Shown here in pieces: positions 13,441 to 22,996 of a stretch of DNA of 64,000 nucleotides. The notes under the pieces are model-generated. The model worked only from the letters and a program-made list of their open reading frames with translations, did not search any database and was not told the origin of the DNA. This DNA is from Rutidosis leptorrhynchoides. Taxonomy: Eukaryota > Streptophyta > Magnoliopsida > Asterales > Asteraceae. Where the stretch lies: positions 7,380,001-7,444,000 of the forward strand of contig NC_092341.1 of NCBI RefSeq assembly GCF_046630445.1. Reading direction: 5' to 3'. Position numbers and translations under genes: made by a program. Positions within the stretch are counted from its first letter, which is position 1. Each line of letters opens with the position of its first letter.

Positions 13441-13851
13441 CCAAAATGGGCAGTTTGGGGAAATTTTATTAAAAGCGTCGGTTTTTAGCCGTTATGCAGC
13501 CCGTGTGTATATTTTGGATTAGATCAATATACTAACATGATTTATATTGTTATCAGGCGATAAGAATAAGGAAGAAGTTCAAAAGTTAGGTTACTAGGTT
13601 ATAGATATTAATCGGTGAGTGGGTCAATCTCCGGATAGAGTTTAAGTAACATGCCATGCTACTGTGGTTTACTCTTATTACCATGCTTTATTGAGATATT
13701 ATTTCCATGTTTAGTTAATGGTTGCCATGCTAATTGGATATTGCATGCTTATTGTTGTTATGTGATTTTATGTGCGCACTGTGTTTGACACCAGTCATGC
13801 CTAGGGAGGCTGGGGACTTTCAACCGTACTTAGGGAGGTTGTAGTCCGTAT

Positions 13852-13856
13852 GAGGT
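13852..13856. other. Left target duplication of the Athila element (GAGGT)
   Basis: GAGGT directly precedes the left Athila LTR and recurs directly after the right one at 46222-46226. A 5-bp duplication fits Ty3/gypsy integration. Confidence 0.85.
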
Positions 13857-15537
13857 AGATGTGTTGCGTGATATGAATCTTTTACCCTCTAAATTTATAT
13901 ATGATTCAAACACTATAAATAAGCACACACAACTAACGAGCACTTAGAACCCAGTTATTATATCACTTCAATGTAAGTATTCTTATCAAGTTCGTCCCAA
14001 GAGAGCGGTGTAAGTCGAATATTTGAAACTATCAATTGCCCTAGGGTTTGTTTGATTGGGGGGTTTTGGTTGATTTTGATTAACAACTAAAACATGCACA
14101 ATTAAACAAACTTAAACTTAACAAGTAAACTAGTAGCAAGTAACAAGTAATGTAATATTAAGAACTTAAATCAAATTAACTAAGTAGTGTTCACTTATCT
14201 AATCCTCTCTATGCTTGGATTTCCCCATTTTACCCAAATTGCTATCGCACTAGTTGTTGAACTATTAAATGTTTAGCATTACTACCAAACCTTAAATCAA
14301 ACAACACTCTACGAATTCACATAAGCATTGTATTCTAAGATCAAGTTAAGCATGATAGGTTATTTAGATTATGCTTGGGTTGAAATCACTTAAAACCCTC
14401 TAACTATCGAAATCACTTAAGATAATCGGCATTACTATGTTGACTAAAGGCCAATTGAAAACCAACCTAGATCAAGAACACAATCACTTGAAATTCTAAT
14501 GCTAGTTGTCTAGATCACTCAAGGTGTTGAAGCACACATGATTCACTTCTCAAATCACTAAGAGAGCTACTCAACATATGTAATCAAAGTAAAGCCTAAA
14601 ACAAGCAATGGTTCTTTAGCTAACACAATAACACATGATCATGTAATTCATTCAAACAACATCATTCAATTGATTTTAGGGCAAACACTGGCATTAGAGA
14701 TTCATAGATAAGCAAACACAAGAGATTTAGCCAATCATGGCTAAGATTAAACTAATAATAAGCATAGAAACATAAACAATCATCATCTTAAAGTTATTGC
14801 AAGCAATAGATTCAAAATATGTAAAGGAAAGTAGAGATTACAACTTAAAATGCAAAAGATGAAGATCTAGAGTCAATCTATGATGAATCTAAAGCTAGCT
14901 TCCTTGAATCTACCTTCAAACAACAATGGATGATGAAATTAGGGTTTTATAAGTGAAATTCGGAGTTGGAATAGCTACTCTCTAAAGATACACCAAGACT
15001 CTTCAAAAATAACCTAATTTTGTTCCTTTTATAGTGCTGAAAATATGGGCTAAAACAGCGACAGGAGCGATGCTTTTGACTCAGGAGCGGCGCTTTGGCT
15101 TAAGTGAGGAACGGCGCTTTTGGTCAGGAACACAGCTTTTGGCTTCTTTTAGGGGCGGCGCTTTTGCTTTAGGAGCGCCGCTTTTGGATGGTAGGAGCGG
15201 CGCTTTTGGCTGTAGGAATAGCGCTTCCGGCCTTTGCTGAAATATGGAGCCAAAACATGCATAAGAACGTCGCTTTTGAGGTAGGTGCAGCGCTTTTGCT
15301 CCACAGGAGCGGCGCTCTTAGTTGAGGAGCGGCGCTTTTGATGCTGAATTCTGCACTTGTCATTTCCTTAGCCACTTTTGATCAAGATTTGGTCAATTTT
15401 ACACGTAAAATTAAGTCCTTAGCCCCCAAATTTCCATTTAGCTCAATAGCACACAAAATAGGCTCCAAGATTGTCAAAAACCGAACAAAGTGAGGGAGAT
15501 ATCGCGAGATAAAACATGTATAAATGGAGCAATATCA
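13857..15537 (-). mobile_element. Athila 3' LTR (left copy, 1681 bp)
   Basis: Pairs with 44570-46221. Read on the minus strand it begins TGATATTGCTCCATTTATAC and runs to the target duplication. It holds the AGCGGCGCTTTTGG motif array at 15060-15345, next to a stretch that could be the U3/R promoter region. The adjacent PPT at 15538-15550 confirms it as the 3' copy. Confidence 0.88.
15060..15345 (-). repeat. GC-rich AGCGGCGCTTTTGG motif array in the left Athila LTR
   Basis: About ten degenerate copies of (A)GGAGCGGCGCTTTTGGCT spaced about 20-40 bp apart in otherwise AT-rich DNA. The matching array in the other LTR is at 45780-46025, and a third array lies in the spacer at 26325-26560. Confidence 0.85.
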
Positions 15538-15579
15538 AACCCCTACATTTGAATCTTTGTTTGTCCTCAAGCAAACAAA
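15538..15579 (-). promoter_or_regulatory. Athila polypurine tract with upstream hairpin
   Basis: On the minus strand AAATGTAGGGGTTT directly precedes the 3' LTR start (TGATAT). It is preceded by a perfect 8-bp stem (TTTGTTTG with CAAACAAA, 15556-15579) with an 8-nt loop containing GAGGA. This is the site where plus-strand DNA synthesis starts in the family. Confidence 0.85.
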
Positions 15580-16516
15580 TCGACAAAACAAGCTTTGGAG
15601 ATAGAGAACAAATAAGTGATCAATGCCAAAGCGCAAAAAGTTTGGGCACAAATTGATACCTTCCATGAATATGCACTTGATGGCTAGAGTGTTCTCCAAA
15701 AACTTGCACTTGCTTAGGACCAAGCAAAAACATCATCTTTTTCTTCTAACACAAGCTCAATGCAAGCTCCAAATAATCTCTTCAACTAGTACACCTCCAA
15801 GTCTTCAATCCTCAAACACTAACATAATCACATTTCAAGCGTAAGTCTACCCGAATCAATCATTCTCCCAGCCAAAGTCAACTTCATCTTCGAGAAGGTC
15901 ATCAAACATCAATCACAGTGTATAAAATCTTCACAAACTCAACTTAGACCTCCTTGACCTTGACCAAATATGTAGGATTCACGGGATAGCCATAAACTCA
16001 TCAAACTAATCAATCACATCAAATCTCCAAATCAGTCACAATCTAACACAAACCTACTCAAATATACTCAAGGTGTACCCAAAATGATCTTAAATGTGCC
16101 CCGAATGAACAAGGGCCAAGAATATCATACACATCATCACACATCAAGAAATACATCGTGTAAAGAATATGCCTCCAAAAAGATATGCTCACCTAGTCAA
16201 CCCGCGATAGCTATCCCTCTTCCACCTCCATGCCCCCAAAACACCTATTTTCGTCAATTCCAAATAATGGTCGTTAATTCCAAATGATAATCGTCAATTC
16301 CAAGTTTAGGGTTAAGGTGGGTGTGCGAAAGCTAGGGGACTAGGTACCCCTATCTTTATTGGTCACCCCGGGTTTGGGATGACCGGCACTCATCAAGCTT
16401 TCTATCACAACTCTATAGTTTCTCTCATAGTAGGGCGAAAGCATTGACGGAGGTTCGTGGAATTAGGCCCACGTGGCTAAATAATAGAGTCCGCTAATTC
16501 TAAGATTTGAAGCACT
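15580..16516 (-). other. Athila 3' non-coding region, part 1
   Basis: No credible gene. Short ORFs here have no recognisable domains. AT-rich, with A/C-rich runs on the plus strand. Confidence 0.5.
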
Positions 16517-17511
16517 AGGAAGACTTTAACTTCCTTAAAAAGGATCGAGCTAGACTTGGGAGACTTTACTCCTAAGCTTGGAACACAAAAGAACTTGGAA
16601 GACTTTACTTCCAAGTTTGGAAGACTTGACTTCCCAAATGAGACATTGGGAGGACTTGACTCTCCCGAGAGTGTCAAAGCTTGAAGCTTTTATTCACTCA
16701 TCTACTTCCCACATAATAAGCTTTTATGCTTATGTTGAGAAAAGGTAGGAAGTAGCTACTACCTTTCCGTTAATTGAATGCACAAGTGTGCCATAGCTTT
16801 TGGCTATGGCGTGTGTTGTCTAGCAACACTAGCAAGAAGTCATTGCTCCTAAAAATGATAGCACTTTGTGAAGCTCGGTGGCTCCTCTTCTCACGGTATG
16901 ATACATCGGTTGAAACATCGTGAAATGATGAGACAACCAATGTTAATATAAATTGGTGTGGATTAGGAAGTCTTCCACACCAAGTAAAACGAAATTCGGG
17001 AGACTTGACTCTCTATAATGGATGGACTCGATTCATTCGGAAGTGTTAAAGCACAAAGCTTTAAACACTTAATTTTGGAGTAACGTGCATGAAAGACTTA
17101 ACTTCCAAGCATAAGTTTGATTTTTCTCAAGATTTTATCATTTTAGCACAAAATCATATGAAAAGTGAAAGACTTTACTTTCACTTTGTGAATTGCAAGA
17201 ATGAAACAAAAGGAAGACTTTACTTCCTTAAGTTTAGAAAAAAATAAGGAAAAGACTTTACTTTTCCAAAAATTTTGAAAATTTTACAAGTTTTAACCAT
17301 TTTAGTGTTTATGATATGAATTTTATGTAATGGCTAAAAACTTGTTCCAAAAATTAATCAACATTGCAAGCTTCAATCTTTGTAGTGTATGTGATACGTT
17401 TACCCGAAAAAGTTCAAAATGGCGCGATATTTTAACTCTCCCCCTACATTTAGTTTGATGCAATGCCCTCATTTCATTGAAACGATAGAATAAGTGAAAA
17501 TGAGGGGCATT
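16517..17511 (-). repeat. Dense stem-loop array in the Athila 3' region
   Basis: At least fifteen short inverted repeats, about one every 40-60 nt. A main class has loop ACTTTA, ACTTGA or ACTTAA (sense strand TAAAGT and so on) between changing but complementary arms. Examples: CTTGGAAG/CTTCCAAG at 16594-16615, AAAGTGAAAG/CTTTCACTTT at 17162-17187, AAGGAAG/CTTCCTT at 17210-17229, GGAAAAG/CTTTTCC at 17248-17267, AGGAAG/CTTCCT at 16517-16535. Others: GCCATAGC/GCTATGGC at 16790-16810, GTGTTG/CAACAC at 16813-16829, TTGGTGTGGA/TCCACACCAA at 16953-16983, and AAGTGTT(T)AAAGC arms at 17041-17070. Confidence 0.85.
17441..17479 (-). repeat. Second copy of the Athila polypurine tract with hairpin
   Basis: On the minus strand AAATGTAGGGG (17451 to 17441) is identical to the terminal PPT core. 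Upstream lies AATGAGGGCATT in a small hairpin (CAATG/CATTG, 17461-17479) and a longer imperfect stem to 17511. The third copy is at 25577-25587. Confidence 0.8.
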
Positions 17512-17938
17512 TTGAAATAGAAAAGATGAGAGAAAAGAAAGTAAAAACCGGTTAAGATCAAACGATCTTTGTTGTCACCATTCGAGAAACTTAATCACCA
17601 AAGAATGCAAGACGATGAGCTTGACGCCTGAACTTAATGTCGGGCTTGGATCAATCATCAAAAAGTGTATCCTGCCACTAAGAACCACAGCAAGCAAGAT
17701 AAATACAAACAACCACAAGAATATCCACGCACGCCGATTGTCGAATTATTACAATCATTAAAATGATCATGTGTGAGAGTAGCAATGTAAATATACTACC
17801 TCACACCGAATCGATAATTCCAAGTTTCACACACAATTACCAAAATAAGTTAAGTTACATGCCAAATTAAAAGATAAAGTGTTCACAAACCATAATGAAG
17901 ATTGATTACCAAATACCCATTGAATGTCGGCTTGACAT

Positions 17939-18285
17939 CTAGACGCGCTTCCAAATGCACTCATGATAACCCAAGCAATCCATGGGCATCTCCTCCGACT
18001 CACTAAAATTGACTTTTAAGAACTTCACAATTCGAGTCACGTAATAAACACCAACACTTGGGAACGTCGACTTCTCGCCACTTGCGTCGAATAGATAACT
18101 TGCGATAAGGTTGGGAATGTGAATGTGTTTTTTCTTGTGAATAATATGAATCAACCAAATATCGAACAACGTCATCTTATCAACATCCTCCGTTCGGTGG
18201 AAGACCAATTGAGCGAAGAACCTTTGGATGCAACGAAGTATGGGGCTTTTGAGCGCACTAGGAACTTGATTAGCGGGGGTTAGCT
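17939..18285 (-). pseudogene. Downstream (post-pol) ORF of the Athila element, distal piece (fossil)
   Basis: The minus-strand piece reads KMTLFDIWLIHIIHKKKHIH, then PNLIASYLFDASGE and a later YYVTRIVKFL. It lies where Athila elements carry an extra ORF between pol and the 3' LTR (ATHILA ORF-1-like or env-like position). The matching proximal piece is at 25269-25640, on the other side of the insertion. Assignment rests on position and general resemblance; the function of this ORF is not established. Broken. Confidence 0.5.
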
Positions 18286-19967
18286 TGTATCACACCCCCA
18301 GTTAGGGCCTGGGCGAAATGTGACTTAATACCAAACAAACCAACATATTATAATAAACAAGAACAATACTAAATGATAAAATTATCTTTATTGAGAGTAC
18401 GCAGCGGAAAATGAAATGTCGTTATAATGATGGAAGTAACAATAATGTAAATTATCAAATGCAAAAGTAAATAATGCGATATCTCTTGATCCTATGTCCA
18501 AGTAGCATCACATAAGTAGTAAGAAAGAAAGCTTGAATCAAACAGCACCTGAGACAAAACATGCTAAAGTGTCAACCAAAAAGGTTGAGTGAAATCATAG
18601 GTTTAACAAATAAGTTTGACCGTTGTTTTAGACCACAAGATTTAGTTTATAAAGTTGATCTCGCAGATCAAAAAGTTATGCCAATGCGTGATATTTAGAC
18701 TAAACGTTCAAGTTTGCCCCAAGACAAGTTGTGGTTTATACTTGTCGATTTAATTTCATTATTAAGTAATACAAAGACTTAGTCAAATGTATTGGGGACG
18801 TTACTCCCGATAGGACTACCCCCAATAATTAAGCATGCATTCAACGAGCAATTAAAAATATCACTGTAGGGACTTAGTCGGACATAGCCGGGTATAGCAT
18901 AGTTTAACAGTTTGGTACTTGTGTCTAAATTGTAAAATGTAAAAACAGCATGTGTCTCACCCCAAGTAAAAGTAAATAAGTTATGCACAATAGAAAGTGG
19001 GGATATGAAGTTCACCTTAGAGAGATGTGGTGATTCCTCAGAAATAGAAAGTTGGAACGAACAGAAAGTCAACCTATTGACATTTAAGAGTAGTAAGTGT
19101 TTTTGCCCAAGTTTAAGTAGATATTTAAGTATGATAGTGTTGTAAGTTTTACTAAGTTTTCTTTCCTAGTAAGTTTCCATTTTTAGAAAGTTTTCACTTT
19201 TAGTAGGGTTCTTATTTTAGTAAGTTTCTATAACTAGAAAGTTTCTACTTTAAGAATGTTTTCCATTTTAGGATACTCTCCGTATTAGATAAGCTTCCAA
19301 TCACCCCTTTCCCTTCGAATGGCCATTTCAGGTCTAGGGGTTTGAGCTATAGGATCCCTTAAATCGGAAAATCCAAACCCTTCTGCCTAGAGTTTCGTAG
19401 AAACCATTCGTCAAGAAAGTTCGAAGATCTATACATCTCTAATACATATCCCAAAATGTTTTTATGTGTTACAATATAAGTAGTAGGTTATAGGTGTTTG
19501 TAATAGTAATAGTGTATACATGTTAATTAATAGCATAAGTAGTATTAGTGTTTCACTAATTAGGGTTAGTTAATTAAAGTAGTATTTTAATGATTAGGGT
19601 TTGTAATAAATGTCCTAGGGTTTAATAAATGTCTAGGGTTTAGTAATTAAATTAGGGTTTTAATAAATTAGGGTTAGGTTTAGGGTTTTAATTAAAGTAG
19701 TATAGTTTAGGTATAATTAGGGTTTAGGGTTTTAGTATGTATATGTATATATTTTCGTGTATATATGTATATATATATATAATATATTTTTTTTACATGT
19801 ATATATATGTATATGTCGATATGTATATATGTATATATATAGTTATTTTGTTTCCTTAATTAAACACAAACAAATCTCCTAATTGTATCTAGGGTTTTGA
19901 AGATCAAATTTTCCTTTCCCTCTTTTTTTTTCTTAGTCGACACATATACATACAAATATATATATAT
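18286..19967 (-). mobile_element. Reverse-oriented solo chromovirus LTR (approximate right end)
   Basis: On the minus strand it contains ACTCAACCTTTTTGGTTGAC followed by GCATGTTTTGTCTCAGGTGC (about 18555-18605), the conserved box of the chromovirus LTRs in this window. It ends GGGGGTGTGATACA at 18286, with no primer site beyond, so it is a solo LTR. The right boundary is unclear: (TA)n sequence runs into the next element. It contains many TAGGGTTT strings at 19560-19740. Confidence 0.6.
19560..19740. repeat. Cluster of telo-box-like TAGGGTTT strings
   Basis: About ten TAGGGTTT or GGGTTTAG-type strings (AAACCCTA on the minus, LTR-sense strand) lie within 180 bp. They are separated by AATTAA-rich spacers, so this is not a regular telomere array. 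Confidence 0.8.
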
Positions 19968-20058
19968 TGCTGCACGATCGGGACCAGTTTCCCGTAGTGT
20001 GATAATATTTATTAAGCTAGTTTAGTTGTAAAATTTAAAGGTCGGTTTTATCACATCA
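19968..20058 (+). mobile_element. Remaining 5' LTR end of the Athila-related element (91 bp)
   Basis: Matches the last 91 bp of the 3' LTR except for one base. Upstream of it the sequence is (TA)n and solo-LTR DNA that does not match the 3' LTR. Confidence 0.8.
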
Positions 20059-20064
20059 ACTTTT

Positions 20065-20082
20065 TAGCGCCGCTGCCGGGGA
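20065..20082 (+). other. Primer binding site, tRNA-Asp type
   Basis: TAGCGCCGCTGCCGGGGA, six bases after the LTR end, closely resembles the Athila-type site TGGCGCCGTTGCCGGGGA that pairs with the 3' end of tRNA-Asp. Confidence 0.8.
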
Positions 20083-20219
20083 GAAATTGTTCATCCAGGA
20101 ATTTAATTACTTTTAGTTATTTGATCCTTTCGTCGGAATTTATTTTTCTACGAAAGTTCTGTTTTATTTTTCTCTTTGTTCTTTTTAAAATTGAACTAGG
20201 TTCCAGTCATACTGTAATA

Positions 20220-21497
20220 TGGATGATTTTGAGAATATGACCATGGAAAATCTTTTTAATGCCCAACAATTTAATCAATACTCTCAAACAAGTTTTGATG
20301 ATAATTGGTGCGATTCATCTATGTTTAATAGGGTTGAAACTACATATATTTGTGAAAATTGTGGAGGTTACCATTTAACTTGAGAATGTGATTATCATAT
20401 TTCCATGGATCAAATGGAGAGTTATGAACCCATGAACTATATATGGAATGAATATCAAGAGAATAACTCGAATCCAGATTTTTATTATCCAAACCAACCT
20501 TATTACGATTCCCCACAAAATTATCAACAATACCAATTTTCTAACCAAACGCCACAAAATTTTCAACAAACTCAAAATGAAGAAAATTACTCGTATGATT
20601 TTCAAAATATTATGATGATTTTTATTGAAAGTCAAACCGAAACTAGGGAATTACTAAATCAACAATGGCAACAAAATCAAACATCTATTCAAAATCTAGA
20701 AAGAGAAATGGAGCGTTTGTTTACTATTCTTTCGAAAAGACAATCGGATGATTCATCGGTTGAGTCTTCATATTGTTATCCTAACCCTATTTTACAGGTT
20801 CCAAATGAACAAACAGTTAAACAGGAGGACGAGGTGCAAATTGAAATTGTAAAAATAAATTCACAGGAACCTCTTGAATTAAAAGAATATGAAACCTCTA
20901 TGAAATATATAAATAGGATAAGTCAAAATGAATATGTAGTGAATGGAAAGAATAATGATGAGGATTCTAATTCCGAGGTCGAAGTGGTAGAACCGGTTAT
21001 TCATACACCCGAGAACTTTTCAGTTTATAATACTTCACTCGGGTATAATTGTGATAATGAGGAGGTCGAGTTGATGAAATCATCAGCTATCATTGAGGAT
21101 GAGGAGTTTAATATATTAAAACCACTTGAGGAGTCACCTTCTCATGTTGAATTCGTATATCCTCAAGAGGTTAACACTTGGAATACCTTGAAAGATGATC
21201 CATTTGGGCAGGATCCACCTAGCAGAATAAAATTTTTATTGCAAGCCACACTTAGAGAAGAGTTGTGCGTTGACTCTCGGGTTGAGTCATCTTTTTTCGG
21301 TCAACTGAAAAAGGATTTATCTGATATATTATATACCACCCGAGATGTAAATGAATGGCTCACTCTTCTAATTCGTGGAACTTTCTCCACTGATTTTACA
21401 TGTCGTCCGATAAATATAGAAAAATTTGATCCCGCTAGGCAAAAAAAAAAAAAAAAAAAAACGTGTGTTTATTTTTATTATTGTTTATCAAAAATTT
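20220..21497 (+). pseudogene. Gln/Asn-rich ORF of the Athila-related element (fossil, Gag-position protein)
   Basis: The first long ORF after the primer site. The open part at 20405-21499 starts MDQMESYEPMNYIWNEYQE and is rich in Q, N and Y. It has a predicted coiled-coil-like stretch (QNLEREMERLFTIL) near residues 98-112, then an acidic middle and a C-terminal part (LPPSR-type spacing, FLLQATLREELCVD). Upstream, a Cys/His cluster (CENCGGYHLT) near 20355 recalls a zinc knuckle seen in Athila-type proteins. No capsid domain is recognised. At least one break. Confidence 0.5.
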
Positions 21498-22981
21498 AAA
21501 ATTTTAACTTTTTTTTAATACATTAATTTTAAAAATTGAATTTTAAAATTTATGAACGGATAAAGATCAGGTATAAACAACCGAACTTTCCATTATAAGA
21601 AATATAAATTTTATAAATGATATTTTAAAATTTTAACTAGTTACTAAGTTGAAAAAAAAATAATTGTGTTTTTAGTTTATTATATTTTTGTTTGTTTATA
21701 TATATACAAAAATTTTAAGTGTGGGGTAAAATTTTTGTACTCTTGAAGTACAACCCCATGTTTGTTGACAGGTACTTATGATGATGATGCATTCAACATA
21801 ACGAAACACCAGATTTATATTGTGATAAAGGGATTGGATATATTCATACGATAAGCATTTTACGATCTCCAATTTTTAACCAAGGAAGTTCTAACTACCT
21901 TTACAATTTTTGTCCTCTCAAACTTATACATTATTATCTAATTTTATGTAATGAGGGCATTACATAATCTTAAGTGTGGGGTGGGGATATATAAATTCTC
22001 GAGAACGTAGAATTTGGTCATTTTTACGAAAAATTTTGAAAATTTTTAAACAAATATACATCAGTTATTTGATTAAAACATATAAAAAGAAAACCAAGTA
22101 TAAGGGAATTTATAAACTCGTATGTTTAGAACCATTTATCACGTGTTTCTATGAAGTTTATTGCAGATATCATTGCTTTGGAATGTATAAACCTGATTAT
22201 CCCATTGATGCGAGTAATAAAGGATGATTCAAGTCCATCCTTAAAGGAAGTAAAGTCTTCCGAATATCGTTTTACTTGGTATAGCATACTTCCTAAACTA
22301 TATCATTTCATACTAATATCATTTCACGATATAAAAGTACCGTGGTAAGAGAAAGTCTTGAACTTTCAACCCGAAAATAAACTTGGTAGGGTAAATCCGA
22401 GTCGCTATCTAGTGCAAGACCGATTACGGTGCATAAGCTGGAGCAGGATCTGTCCCACGCGATAGCTCAGTCTTCGCAGTTTTAACCCTTGAATTTAAAT
22501 GTACAAATTTTCATAAAAGACCGATAGAAATATGGCGTCAGGGGGAGTCCGGTTAAGAGTTCCATGATACTACAATCATGGGGGTGAATAGCTTGTTAAT
22601 CGCCGACTGAGACTTCGGTTTTTAGTTACCCTCAACCGGAATTTGAGGTTAAAACCGGAAAACGTGTCTAGTGTAAAAACTAGCATGACATTTTAAAAAA
22701 TTATAAAACGTTTTCACAAGGTCCAATTTTCCCTAATGATCCAAATTTTTAACTTTTCGTGAGACTTTAATCACGAATTTTAACTTTGTTTCTGTTGTCA
22801 GAATTTCATTTCGTGTGGTGTGTGTGTGATCCAATAAATTCATGTGGTGTTTTCAATTCACTTCATAAAGCGTGTGTTTTCATTTCATGTGGTGTGTGTG
22901 TGTGATGAATGTCTGATATGGAAATTATGTAGTATTCCGAGTTTATTAAAAACTGTTATTGCTTGAGGACAAGCAACATTC
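21498..22981 (+). other. 3' non-coding region of the Athila-related element
   Basis: No convincing gene. It holds two internal PPT copies (21717-21727 and 21972-21982) and several hairpins: TTGTACT/AGTACAA at 21735-21753, TTATGTAATG/CATTACATAA at 21944-21967, GGAAG/CTTCC around TAAAGT at 22246-22261, GAAAG/CTTTC at 22351-22367, CCATGA/TCATGG at 22562-22581, CCTCAA/TTGAGG at 22630-22648 and TTCGTGA/TCACGAA at 22756-22777. Confidence 0.7.
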
Positions 22982-22992
22982 AAGTGTGGGGT
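22959..22992 (+). promoter_or_regulatory. Polypurine tract with hairpin, Athila-related element
   Basis: The hairpin TTGCTT/AAGCAA (loop GAGGAC, 22959-22976) is followed by CATTC and AAGTGTGGGGT, then AATT and the LTR start TGATATTGC at 22997. Its layout is the same as in the minus-strand Athila element. Confidence 0.85.
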
Positions 22993-22996
22993 AATT

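Larger units (their letters stand above)
12918..13856 (+). mobile_element. 3' LTR of the second chromovirus, first part
   Basis: The LTR begins TGTAACAGACAAAAACC right after the PPT. It is interrupted at 13856 by the Athila element and resumes at 46227, after the duplicated GAGGT. The two parts add to about 1.38 kb. It contains a 20-bp palindromic tandem repeat at 13322-13440. Confidence 0.8.

Noticed and set aside
16517-17511. CRISPR-like array
   Set aside because: The repeats are inverted, irregularly spaced and different in sequence; the genome is eukaryotic and the region is inside an LTR element.
19560-19740. Interstitial telomere
   Set aside because: TAGGGTTT units are separated by unequal AT-rich spacers and lie inside an LTR.
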